Of a stretch of DNA of 56,942 nt, positions 42,682 through 50,855 are shown piece after piece. The notes below the pieces were generated by a model that worked only from the letters and a program-made list of their open reading frames with translations, was not told the origin of the DNA and searched no databases. The stretch comes from Acidobacteriota bacterium (lineage in GTDB: Bacteria > Acidobacteriota > Blastocatellia > Pyrinomonadales > Pyrinomonadaceae). The stretch spans positions 1 to 56,942 of the forward strand of contig JAEZIT010000003.1 of assembly GCA_023436495.1 (NCBI GenBank). Direction: 5' to 3'. Each line of letters begins with the position of its first letter. Position 1 is the first letter of the stretch. Both the position numbers and the translations under genes were made by a program.

Positions 42682-43914
42682 TCAGCTTGTCCATTTCGGC
42701 AGGCCTTCGCGTTCGACGCGATAGCCGGCGTTTTCGAGATATTTATAAACCTCGGCGGCGTGTGGTTCGTCTCGGACCTCGAGGATCATTTCGATACCGG
42801 TGTAACCCAGCGGTGCGAGCCATATGGCCCGTTTGTGATTGATCTCGACCACGTTTGCTTCGATCTCGGCGACGTGATTGAGCAAGCCGGCGAGTTGGCC
42901 AGGGCGGTCGAGCACGAGAAGGCGAAGAATGACGTAGCGGCCTTCGCGTACGAGGACCTGTTCAAGAATACGAGAGAGCAGGTTGCCATCGATGTTGCCG
43001 CCGGCAAGGATGGCCGCCGCAGTCTCGCCGGCTTTGATTTTCGCTTTGCCGGAAAGGAGTGCGGCGACGGAAGCGGCTCCGGCTCCTTCGACGACAATAT
43101 GTGCGTTCTGAACGCAGTGGAAGATGCCTTCAGCGATCTCTTCTTCGGTGACCTCGACCACGTCATCAACAAATTCCCGGATGATCGGGAGGGTCAGGTT
43201 ACCGGGGCGTTTTACGGCGATGCCGTCAGCGATCGTCGGACGCGCGGTGGCTTCGAGGGGTTCGCCGGCGGCGAGCGACGGATTCACGGATGGCACGTTC
43301 GCTGCCTGAACGCCAATGACACGCACGTTCGGCAGGAGGTGTTTGACGGCAAGCGCGATGCCCGCGATCAGGCCGCCGCCACCGATCGGGACGACGACGG
43401 CGGTGATGTCGGATTGTGATTCGGCTATCTCAATTCCGATCGAGCCCTGCCCAGCGATGATGAGCGGGTCGTCAAAGGCGTGGACATACGTCAGGCCGCG
43501 TTCTTTTTCGAGTTCACGCGAATACGCGACGGCGGCATCGAAGCTGTCGCCCCGCAGGATCACATCGGCGCCGAGTGCCTTGGTTGCAACGACCTTAGTT
43601 AAGGGTGCGAATTCGGGCAGGACGATCGTGGCCTTGATGTTTTGGAGTTTGGCGGCAAGCGCGACGCCTTGGGCGTGATTCCCGGCCGAGGCGGTAATGA
43701 CTCCGCGTTGTTTTTCCTCCTCAGTTAGCTGCGAGATCTTGTTATAAGCTCCGCGGACCTTGAACGAACCGGCACGTTGGAGACATTCCGCCTTTAGAAA
43801 CATACGGGAGCCGAGCTCGTTGGAAAGCCTTTCATCATAGACGAGTGGAGTTCGGTTAATGACACCGCGAATGCGTTCGCGGGCCTGTTCGATATCGGAA
43901 AAGTTGACGGGCAT
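42682..43914 (-). CDS. ilvA: threonine ammonia-lyase with ACT domain
   Basis: 410 residues. PLP-binding Lys52 is in AGSFKVRGAYNK, the phosphate-binding loop is PIGGGGLIAG, and SAGNHAQGVALA is conserved. The C-terminal 85 residues form an ACT-like regulatory domain (LLVLDRPGQLAGLLNHVAEI). It deaminates threonine to 2-oxobutanoate, either for isoleucine synthesis or for degradation. The single ACT domain and length near 400 resemble the catabolic/short form rather than E. coli IlvA (514). Not adjacent to other ilv genes. Serine dehydratase activity is also possible. Confidence 0.92.
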   Translation of the reverse strand: MPVNFSDIEQARERIRGVINRTPLVYDERLSNELGSRMFLKAECLQRAGSFKVRGAYNKISQLTEEEKQRGVITASAGNHAQGVALAAKLQNIKATIVLPEFAPLTKVVATKALGADVILRGDSFDAAVAYSRELEKERGLTYVHAFDDPLIIAGQGSIGIEIAESQSDITAVVVPIGGGGLIAGIALAVKHLLPNVRVIGVQAANVPSVNPSLAAGEPLEATARPTIADGIAVKRPGNLTLPIIREFVDDVVEVTEEEIAEGIFHCVQNAHIVVEGAGAASVAALLSGKAKIKAGETAAAILAGGNIDGNLLSRILEQVLVREGRYVILRLLVLDRPGQLAGLLNHVAEIEANVVEINHKRAIWLAPLGYTGIEMILEVRDEPHAAEVYKYLENAGYRVEREGLPKWTS

Positions 43915-44050
43915 ATGAGGCGGATTATACCAAATTTACTCCGTGACGGTGGTATTAGAAGCGTACACGGGATCCTGGTTAGTGCTTTCGCCCGATCGAA
44001 TGGTTGAGCAGGTCGGCGTTACTGCGTTCAGGCATGTGCCGGTTGAGTTT

Positions 44051-44070
44051 GGTGGTATACCTTTACCACC
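44051..44070. repeat. 20-bp inverted repeat upstream of the stomatin gene
   Basis: GGTGGTA-TACCTT-TACCACC, a 7-bp inverted repeat with a 6-bp spacer, 143 bp before the stomatin start. It could be an operator or a hairpin. The gap 43915-44212 has no other clear feature, apart from a TATAAT at 44158-44163. Confidence 0.45.
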
Positions 44071-44212
44071 TATAAATGATTCAAAATGGCTCTCGACAAA
44101 ATCTAAACCTCGATCACGTGCCGCAAGGAGTGGACAGCGATCGCTTCACAACCTTTATATAATCAACGAAATAGAGTATATTTTTCTGTAAATCACCCGG
44201 CGGAGGAAATTA

Positions 44213-45235
44213 ATGGAGATATTTGGACTCGGAGCGATATTCTTAATCTTTCTAGGGATCGCGCTGCTGACGGTTGCGTGGAAGACTATCAAGATAGTGC
44301 CGCAATCAAGCGTACTGCTGATCGAACGCCTCGGACGGTTCCATCGAGTCGCGGCAAGTGGTTTGAATATCATTGTGCCGTTCTTTGAATCGCCGCGCGC
44401 GGTATATTGGACGAATGTGCGGCCGGGCCTAACGTCGATCGACCTTCGCGAACAGTTCATAGACCTGCCGCCACAGCCCGTGATCACGCGCGATAACGTG
44501 ACCATCAACGTCGATTCGGTTGTTTACTGGCAGATAACCGACCCGACGAAAGCGGTATATGAGGTTGCGGACTTGGTAGGCGGTATCGTTCAGCTGACGA
44601 TAACGGGAATGCGTTCGGTTATGGGCGAGATGGACCTTGACCATACGCTGTCGTCACGCGACCAGATCAACGCAAAGCTTCGTTTGATATTGGACGAAGC
44701 GACGGATAAGTGGGGCGTGAAGGTAACACGTGTTGACGTCAAGAATATCAACCCGCCGGAAGACGTACGCATCACGATGGAAAAGCAAATGACCGCGGAA
44801 CGCAACCGCCGCGCATTGATCCTGCAAGCCGAAGGCGACAAGCAGGCGGCTATCACGCGTGCGGAAGGCGAAAAGCAGGCGGCGATCACGCGATCGGAAG
44901 GTGAGAAGCAATCAGCGATCCTGCAGGCGGAAGGTGCAGCGCAGGCGCGGCTGCGGGCGGCGTCGGCGGAGGCACAAGCAATCGCACAGATCTCGACGGC
45001 GATCGGCGATCCCAATCAAACTGCGCAATATCTGATCACGGCGCGATACATCGAATCTTTGAGAGATATGGCGCGGACGCAGAACTCGAAGGTTATATTT
45101 ATGCCGACGGAGACTTCCGGCGTCCTGGCGAGTGTCGGGGCGTTCAAAGAAGTTTTCTCAGAGACCGGCGAGAAGGAAGAAGGAAAACCGAAGCTGCCGA
45201 ACCCGCCGCGTGGGCCGCGAGAGCTTGACCGATAG
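44213..45235 (+). CDS. SPFH/stomatin-family membrane protein
   Basis: 340 residues. An N-terminal membrane helix (LGAIFLIFLGIALLTVAW) is followed by the SPFH domain (VPQSSVLLIERLGRFHRVAASGL-type start, IDLREQFIDLPPQPV). A helical tail contains tandem EGEKQAAITR-type repeats and an Ala-rich segment for oligomerisation. It resembles QmcA/stomatin, forming large membrane rings. GGAGG lies 8 bases before the ATG. An NfeD partner gene, often adjacent, is absent here. It converges with thpR. Confidence 0.9.
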   Translation: MEIFGLGAIFLIFLGIALLTVAWKTIKIVPQSSVLLIERLGRFHRVAASGLNIIVPFFESPRAVYWTNVRPGLTSIDLREQFIDLPPQPVITRDNVTINVDSVVYWQITDPTKAVYEVADLVGGIVQLTITGMRSVMGEMDLDHTLSSRDQINAKLRLILDEATDKWGVKVTRVDVKNINPPEDVRITMEKQMTAERNRRALILQAEGDKQAAITRAEGEKQAAITRSEGEKQSAILQAEGAAQARLRAASAEAQAIAQISTAIGDPNQTAQYLITARYIESLRDMARTQNSKVIFMPTETSGVLASVGAFKEVFSETGEKEEGKPKLPNPPRGPRELDR

Positions 45236-45238
45236 CTG

Positions 45239-45799
45239 TCATCCCGCGAGCGGAAACGCGTCAAGCTTTGAATAAACAGGGCCGGTGGGCAGAAGTTTAC
45301 TTTCGTAGAGCACGATCTCGGACACGACGAAGCCTTCCGGCCTGAACTGCGCGTCGCGATGTGCAACTACGATCTGCCTGCCGCCTTCCCGAATCCGGCC
45401 GACGGTAAGGTGCGGACTGAAGCGCCGGCGTTCACGCGGAAAACCAATATTGGCGAGGTTGGCATCGAGGCGTTCCGCTAATTCCGCCAACTTCCCTGTC
45501 GCATCGTCAACCCCTATCCAGAGGGTTTGCCCGGCACGCCCCGCAGGAAAGACTCCGGTGCCGGCGATCGTTATTGCTGCGGCCCGCGATAAGGACGCTG
45601 TGAGTGCGGCAGCCTGTTGTACTTTTTCCAATGCGGCATCGTCTGTGTCGCCAAGAAATTTAAGTGTCAGATGCAAATTCTCCGGCCGGACGGGTTTGAA
45701 TCCGTGGAAATCACCTATACTCTTGAGCAAACGGATATGCTCGGCCACGCGTGAGCGGGCCTTGTCGGAGATGTCCGCCGCGATGAAAATCCTGTGCAT
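45239..45799 (-). CDS. thpR: RNA 2',3'-cyclic phosphodiesterase
   Basis: 186 residues of the 2H phosphoesterase family. The paired HxTL motifs are HLTLKFLGD (about residue 43) and HLTVGRIRE (about 130). The enzyme opens 2',3'-cyclic phosphates on RNA ends; historically it was called 2'-5' RNA ligase. The ATG at 45799 is chosen over the TTG at 45802. It is divergent from mltG across 47 bases. Confidence 0.9.
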   Translation of the reverse strand: MHRIFIAADISDKARSRVAEHIRLLKSIGDFHGFKPVRPENLHLTLKFLGDTDDAALEKVQQAAALTASLSRAAAITIAGTGVFPAGRAGQTLWIGVDDATGKLAELAERLDANLANIGFPRERRRFSPHLTVGRIREGGRQIVVAHRDAQFRPEGFVVSEIVLYESKLLPTGPVYSKLDAFPLAG

Positions 45800-45846
45800 C
45801 AAACCTTTGCAGCAGATTTTACTCGTTGTTAAAATTCACTTCAAAT

Positions 45847-46923
45847 ATGAATGTCGTCAAAATATTGTTCGCCGCAGCCATTGTCTTAGCGATCGCCGTC
45901 GCGGGATCCGTATATTGGGTCTACAGCGCGATGAATCGGCCTCATCAGCACGGCAAAGCTAATGAATTCATCACAATCGCAAAAGGCTCGACACCGAATC
46001 AGATAATCGATAAGCTGGTCGCCGACGGCGTAATCGCGAGCGGGACGCCGGTGAAGATCTATCTGCGAACGATCGGCAACGCCGAAAAGATGCAGGCAGG
46101 CGAATATCAGTTCAGTTCGCCGATCTCGCCGATGCAGGTACTGAAAGAATTGGAAAAGGGTGAGACGCGAACGATAAAGCTGACGGTCCCGGAAGGATTT
46201 ACGCGGTTCGACATTGCGAAGCGCATCGCCGAACGAATTCCGCAAAACCCGCCGATGGATGAGAAAGCGGTGTTGGCGCTGATGGACGACACGACGCTGA
46301 TACAGGACATCGCTCCAACGGCTAAGAATCTGGAAGGCTATATGTACCCGAGCACATACGATTTTGCCCGCGATGCAAAGGCAGTGGATGTAATCAGGAC
46401 AATGGTCGAGCAATTCAGAAAGGTTTGGAAGCCGGAATGGACCGATAAGGCCAGGGCGATGGGACGCAGCCCGCATGAGATGGTGACGATCGCTTCGCTG
46501 GTCGAAACGGAATCGAAATACGAACAGGAAAGGCCAATTGTCGCCTCGGTCATTTATAACCGCCTAGAGAAGAGAATACCCCTGGGAATAGACCAGACTG
46601 CGGTCTACGTCGCGAAAATGCAGAACCGGTGGGACGGGACGATACATAAGAGCGACCTCGAGGCTGATTCGCCGTATAACACACGGAAATACGGTGGGAT
46701 CCCGCCCGGGCCGATATCTTCGGTCTCAGCAAACGCCATAGAGGCAGCTTTCAATCCCGCACAGACAAATTTCATCTATTATGTCCTGAACGTACAGGCA
46801 AACGACGGTTCGCACAATTTTTATGCATCCGCCTCGGAATTTGAAAGAGGCAAGGCGGAATATCAACGGTGGCTGGAGCAGCAAAGGCGGGAGAAGAGAG
46901 CGAACGAAGCTAACGTTAATTAG
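45847..46923 (+). CDS. mltG: endolytic murein transglycosylase MltG (YceG-like)
   Basis: 358 residues. An N-terminal membrane anchor (ILFAAAIVLAIAVAGSVYWV) is followed by a LysM-like domain and the YceG core. Conserved segments are EGYMYPSTYDF, ASLVETESKYEQERPIVASV with the catalytic Glu, YNTRKYGGIPPGPISSV and SASEFERGKAEYQRWL. It cleaves nascent glycan strands to set their length, in the periplasm. ATG 45847 is preferred over 45826 because it starts at the anchor. Confidence 0.93.
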   Translation: MNVVKILFAAAIVLAIAVAGSVYWVYSAMNRPHQHGKANEFITIAKGSTPNQIIDKLVADGVIASGTPVKIYLRTIGNAEKMQAGEYQFSSPISPMQVLKELEKGETRTIKLTVPEGFTRFDIAKRIAERIPQNPPMDEKAVLALMDDTTLIQDIAPTAKNLEGYMYPSTYDFARDAKAVDVIRTMVEQFRKVWKPEWTDKARAMGRSPHEMVTIASLVETESKYEQERPIVASVIYNRLEKRIPLGIDQTAVYVAKMQNRWDGTIHKSDLEADSPYNTRKYGGIPPGPISSVSANAIEAAFNPAQTNFIYYVLNVQANDGSHNFYASASEFERGKAEYQRWLEQQRREKRANEANVN

Positions 46924-46976
46924 TAATTAAGAAAGTATGGAACAATCCGTATGCTCGCACAGTCTAATTCATTAAG

Positions 46977-47456
46977 ATGAAATCTTTGCGGGGAATACTG
47001 ATCGCGATCTCATTCCTTACCCTGACGGCTTCGATCGCAAGTTATGTAACGTACACGATCAAGGCAGATCGGGAACGAGATGCTTATTATCAGCAACAAG
47101 ATGAAGCTCTCGCTAAAGGCGAAGGCCTATTTTCCGGCCCGTACTGCTTTCCGGATAGACGGCCGGGATTTCTCTTCGGGATAGCCGCGTTGATCGCGAT
47201 TTCTCTTACTCTCGTGTTAACTACGGAAAACGCGAGCTGGTCGATTTTGCCTTCAACAGCAGCGCTCAGCGTTTATGCCTTTTTATATTGGGATACCCAG
47301 CGGGCTATTTCAATCGCAGAATCATCGTTCCTAACTGGTCTGGACAGTTACATTTATAGAGCAACTGTTTTCGATGTCATAGTAATAACGTTGATCCTCG
47401 CCGGGCATTTTGTCTTTATATGGAGTTTCTGTTCGCGTAGGTCGCGTTTGAGGTAA
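46977..47456 (+). CDS. four-helix membrane protein, unknown
   Basis: 159 residues with about four membrane segments (IAISFLTLTASIASYVTY; FLFGIAALIAISLTLVL; ILPSTAALSVYAFLYW; VFDVIVITLILAGHFVFIW). No family recognised. The first loop is charged and probably external (KADRERDAYYQQQDEALAKG). It lies in a run of plus-strand genes between mltG and another small membrane protein. Possibly paralogous in style to the next gene. Confidence 0.6.
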   Translation: MKSLRGILIAISFLTLTASIASYVTYTIKADRERDAYYQQQDEALAKGEGLFSGPYCFPDRRPGFLFGIAALIAISLTLVLTTENASWSILPSTAALSVYAFLYWDTQRAISIAESSFLTGLDSYIYRATVFDVIVITLILAGHFVFIWSFCSRRSRLR

Positions 47457-47549
47457 AAGTTTAAATGAAAATCGGCTCGCACGGTTCCTTTTGAAGTTCG
47501 CTGACTTGGATGAGAAAGAAGTTCACAACATCAGAGACTCGCAGGCAAT

Positions 47550-48059
47550 ATGGATAATGCTTGGACAATTTCGTTAAAAGAGCGCGTCGGCCTGATCGTA
47601 TTCGTGGGTATTTCTACCGCATTTATATGTTTGCCGATCGCCTCTTACGCGACTGCTGTCTTCAACACGCAAGTCGCGGCGCATCAGCGGGCACTTTCCC
47701 AACTGGCGGGGGTTCCGGAGCCGGGTTTCATCCTGAGTGTGTGCATTGGCATGCCTTTTGCGGGGCTCCATTTGACAGTTTTCTTAGTTTTCGCTTCACT
47801 CTTCAGGGCACGACTGTTCAAAGTCCCATTCTTTCTGGCCGCCGTGCATTTGATCCTATTCCTCTTCAGCCTTTTGTTTCGATTAGAAGAGCGTTTGTCA
47901 CCCGGAGAGGAATCCAGCAGGACAGTTTCTTACGTACCGGCGTTTTCGTCCGAAATGGACAAACTCGACTTCATTCTACTTTCTTTCATATCGATAACGC
48001 TGCTCTGGCTACTGAGCATTGTCGTCCGAACGCTTCGCAATAGAACTCCACTCCGTTAA
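47550..48059 (+). CDS. small integral membrane protein, unknown
   Basis: 169 residues with about four membrane helices (LIVFVGISTAFICLPIASYA; GLHLTVFLVFASLF; FFLAAVHLILFLFSLLF; ILLSFISITLLWLLSIVV). It resembles the preceding gene in size and layout, but no sequence similarity is evident by eye. Function unknown. It ends 16 bases before the HAD gene. Confidence 0.58.
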   Translation: MDNAWTISLKERVGLIVFVGISTAFICLPIASYATAVFNTQVAAHQRALSQLAGVPEPGFILSVCIGMPFAGLHLTVFLVFASLFRARLFKVPFFLAAVHLILFLFSLLFRLEERLSPGEESSRTVSYVPAFSSEMDKLDFILLSFISITLLWLLSIVVRTLRNRTPLR

Positions 48060-48075
48060 TTGTTAGATTAGATAG

Positions 48076-48948
48076 ATGATCAAAATCCTTGCACTTGACC
48101 TGGACGGGACGCTGCTGGGGCCGGGCGGGATCGTGTCGGATGAGAACCGTGCAGCGATTCGGCGAGCGGAGGATTTGGGCGTGCTGGTGACGATCGCGAC
48201 AGGCCGGCGGTTTCGAGATGCCGAACCGGTGGGAATCGAATTGGGGCTGAACGCGCCGCTGATCAGTCATAACGGCGCACTGCTGAAATATGCCGGTACG
48301 CTCGAGACGGTTTACGGCTCCCTGCACACGGCCGAGACAAGTAAAGAAATTATTCGTGTCGGCAAAGAATTTGGCGGCGACGCTTTGGTAAGCGTCGATC
48401 CGTTGGGGCGCGGCACTCTGTATTACGACCGCGTTTCCGAAGGAAATCTGCCGCTGCAGACATACCTGGCGTGGTCGCGGACGGTGCACGGCCCGGCGGC
48501 CGACGAAGCGGTGCATCAGGTTGATGACCTTATTTCCATTGTTCCCGATCATCAGATCATCCACATCTCGTTCTCGGGTTCGTGCGCGGCGATGTACGAG
48601 ATGCAGCGGGTTCTGGAAGTTGAATTGGCAGGGACGGTCACGGTACTGGCGACCATCTATCCGCAGAGGGACTTCACGCTGATCGACATTTTGCCGCCCG
48701 ACGCATCGAAAGGCGCTGGGTTGCAACGACTGGCCGACTTCAACAACATCGATCGAGAAGAGGTGATGGCGATCGGCGATAATTATAACGACATCGAGAT
48801 GCTGGAATTTGCGGGAACGCCCGTTGTGATGGGCAATGCCGATCCCGAACTGATCGCCCGGCCGGATGTCTATACGACCCTGACCAATGAAGAGAACGGC
48901 GTCGCCGCCGCGATAGAGCGGTTCATCCTCGGCGAAAACGAGCGCTGA
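48076..48948 (+). CDS. Cof-type HAD hydrolase
   Basis: 290 residues of the HAD superfamily IIB. Motif I is LALDLDGTLL with the nucleophilic Asp, motif II is TIATGRRF, and motif III/IV is DASKGAGLQRL then MAIGDNYNDIEMLEFAG. A C2B cap lies between residues about 85-195. Cof-type enzymes dephosphorylate sugar phosphates, nucleotides or flavin precursors. The specific substrate cannot be inferred here. Confidence 0.9.
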   Translation: MIKILALDLDGTLLGPGGIVSDENRAAIRRAEDLGVLVTIATGRRFRDAEPVGIELGLNAPLISHNGALLKYAGTLETVYGSLHTAETSKEIIRVGKEFGGDALVSVDPLGRGTLYYDRVSEGNLPLQTYLAWSRTVHGPAADEAVHQVDDLISIVPDHQIIHISFSGSCAAMYEMQRVLEVELAGTVTVLATIYPQRDFTLIDILPPDASKGAGLQRLADFNNIDREEVMAIGDNYNDIEMLEFAGTPVVMGNADPELIARPDVYTTLTNEENGVAAAIERFILGENER

Positions 48949-49015
48949 TTAGAAATTTGCGCGGGTTCGTGTTAGTTTTTAAATTTCGTGTCCATTCAAT
49001 TTATAGGAGTAAGTA

Positions 49016-49510
49016 ATGAGTAATCGAATCGCAGTTATAGAAACGAACAAAGGGACGATCAAATTCGAATTATTAGAGTCGGATGCCCCGAAAACGACCG
49101 AGAATTTCCGGCTCCTGGCGGAAAAAGGCTATTTTGACGGCGTGATATTTCACCGCGTGATCAGGAATTTTATGATCCAGGGCGGCGACCCGCTCGGCGA
49201 GGGCTACGGCGGCGAATCGGCATGGGGCGGGCGTTTTGATGACGAGATCAACCGTGATTCAGACCTGTATGCCGGCGTTTATGAAAAAGGCACGGTGGCA
49301 ATGGCAAATGCCGGCCCGAACACCAACGGTTCACAGTTCTTCATAATGCACATAGATTACCCGCTGCCGCCGAGCTATACGAAATTCGGCAAGGTCGTCG
49401 AGGGACAGGATATCGTCAATGACATCGCCGAAACGCAGACGGACCACAAGGACAAACCGGTCGATCCGGTGGTGATGGAAAAGGTCTATATCGAGGAACC
49501 GGCGTCGTAA
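49016..49510 (+). CDS. peptidyl-prolyl cis-trans isomerase, cyclophilin type
   Basis: 164 residues, cytoplasmic cyclophilin. Active-site segments are FHRVIRNFMIQGGDP, MANAGPNTNGSQFFIM and FGKVVEGQDIV. It accelerates proline isomerisation during folding. AGGAG lies 8 bases before the ATG. Its stop (TAATG) overlaps the dtd start, so the two are translationally coupled. A second, lipid-anchored cyclophilin follows dtd, a sandwich arrangement. Confidence 0.95.
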   Translation: MSNRIAVIETNKGTIKFELLESDAPKTTENFRLLAEKGYFDGVIFHRVIRNFMIQGGDPLGEGYGGESAWGGRFDDEINRDSDLYAGVYEKGTVAMANAGPNTNGSQFFIMHIDYPLPPSYTKFGKVVEGQDIVNDIAETQTDHKDKPVDPVVMEKVYIEEPAS

Positions 49511-49959
49511 TGCGGGCGGTCGTTCAGCGCGTAAGGCGCGCGGCAGTAACGGTCGGAGACGAACGGACCGGCGCGATCGCACACGGGATACTGTTGCTGC
49601 TTGGCGTTTCCGGACGGGACACCGAAAAGGACGCGCTTTACCTGGTCGAAAAGACGCTGAACCTTCGGATCTTTGAGGACGCGGATGGGAAAATGAACCT
49701 TTCCCTTGCCGACATCAACGGTGAGCTGTTAGTTGTTTCGCAGTTTACCCTATATGGCGATACCCGCCGCGGACGACGGCCTTCATTCATCGATGCAGCA
49801 CCACCGGCGACGGCGAACAAGCTGTACGAATTCTTCGTAGACGAATGCCGGAAACAAGGCGTTAAGACCGAGACGGGCCGGTTCCAAGCGATGATGGATG
49901 TGGAGCTTATAAACGATGGGCCGGTGACAATATTATTGGACAGCGAGAAGGTTTTTTGA
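49510..49959 (+). CDS. dtd: D-aminoacyl-tRNA deacylase
   Basis: 149 residues. The conserved SQFTLYGDTRRGRRPSF and the cis-Gly-Pro motif NDGPVTILLDS are present; these form the active site that removes D-amino acids from mischarged tRNA. The start overlaps the preceding cyclophilin stop by one base (TAATG). Length is normal (about 145-150). It overlaps the next cyclophilin's possible TTG start by 4 bases. Confidence 0.97.
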   Translation: MRAVVQRVRRAAVTVGDERTGAIAHGILLLLGVSGRDTEKDALYLVEKTLNLRIFEDADGKMNLSLADINGELLVVSQFTLYGDTRRGRRPSFIDAAPPATANKLYEFFVDECRKQGVKTETGRFQAMMDVELINDGPVTILLDSEKVF

Positions 49960-49961
49960 GA

Positions 49962-50597
49962 ATGAAGAAGCTAATTGCGGTAATTGCATTTGGGATATTA
50001 GTGGTCGCGGCGGGTTGCGGCGGTGGTAATTCGGCCGTGTCGAAGAATGCCGTACCCGAGGTAAAAAAAGGCGTTGCGCCAGTCGCGGACGACGAGGTCG
50101 CCGTGATCGAAATGGAGAACGCGGCCGCATTCGGTACAATCACGATCGAACTATACTCAAACATCGCGCCGAAGATGGTCGAACGCTTCAAGGAATTGGC
50201 GAAGGAAGGTTTTTACGACGGGACGACGTTTCACAGGATAAACCAATCGGTGATACAGGGCGGCGACCCGAATTCGAAGGATAGCGACCCGTCGAACGAC
50301 GGTATTGGAGGCTCCACGAAACCGGATCTGCCGGCAGAGTTTTCGGATATAAAATACGATACGGGCATTGTCGGTGCTGCTCGCTCGCAGAACCCGAATT
50401 CGGCGAATTCGCAGTTTTTTATAACTTTGAAACGCGAGGCGGGTTTCGATAACAAATACACGATCTTCGGCAAGGTCGTCGAAGGAATGAACAATGTGAT
50501 GACCATCTCCGGTGTGGAACCCAAACAGGGTGAGCGGCCTATCGACGCGGTCAAAATAAAAACGATCACGATCAGGTCGAAATCCGAAGGAAAATGA
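49962..50597 (+). CDS. cyclophilin-type peptidyl-prolyl isomerase, predicted lipoprotein
   Basis: 211 residues from ATG 49962; the TTG at 49956 is less likely. A signal peptide with lipobox LVVAAGC at about residue 19 predicts a lipid-anchored protein. The cyclophilin core is visible as TTFHRINQSVIQGGDP, NSANSQFFITLK and FGKVVEGMNNV. It probably helps fold periplasmic proteins. It forms a cluster with the cytoplasmic cyclophilin and dtd. The stop is followed by the tRNA-Arg. Confidence 0.93.
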   Translation: MKKLIAVIAFGILVVAAGCGGGNSAVSKNAVPEVKKGVAPVADDEVAVIEMENAAAFGTITIELYSNIAPKMVERFKELAKEGFYDGTTFHRINQSVIQGGDPNSKDSDPSNDGIGGSTKPDLPAEFSDIKYDTGIVGAARSQNPNSANSQFFITLKREAGFDNKYTIFGKVVEGMNNVMTISGVEPKQGERPIDAVKIKTITIRSKSEGK

Positions 50598-50620
50598 TAT
50601 AGTATTTTAGTTCGCGAAAT

Positions 50621-50696
50621 GCTCGCGTAGCTCAGTGGATAGAGCGCTTCCCTCCGGAGGAAGAAGTCGCAGGTTCGACTCCTGCCGCGAGTACCA
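50621..50696 (+). tRNA. tRNA-Arg (anticodon CCG)
   Basis: 76 nt with encoded CCA. The acceptor GCTCGCG pairs with CGCGAGT (terminal G-U), and the discriminator is A. The anticodon stem CTTCC/GGAAG holds loop CTCCGGA, anticodon CCG, reading CGG. The T arm is GCAGG-TTCGACT-CCTGC. A TATAGT at 50598-50603 may serve as its -10. Confidence 0.96.
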
Positions 50697-50704
50697 CATT
50701 TGAT

Positions 50705-50730
50705 AAAGCCCGCTTATGCGGGCTTTTTTA
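50705..50730 (+). terminator. rho-independent terminator after tRNA-Arg
   Basis: Nine-base stem AAAGCCCGC/GCGGGCTTT with loop TTAT and a run of T (TTTTTT). It is 9 bases after the tRNA. Confidence 0.93.
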
Positions 50731-50855
50731 TTGGATTAACGCGACGAAGGCAGGCAAGACAAAAACGATTTGCCCTCGGTAATGCCGAGGGCAATCTAAT
50801 TGAACGTCCAAAATACACCTCACGTAACCAAGCCGAAGCAAAGGTCAGCAGCTGA

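Noticed and set aside
43943..44191. 82-codon plus-strand ORF before the stomatin gene
   Set aside because: No ribosome-binding site, biased composition, overlaps an inverted repeat.
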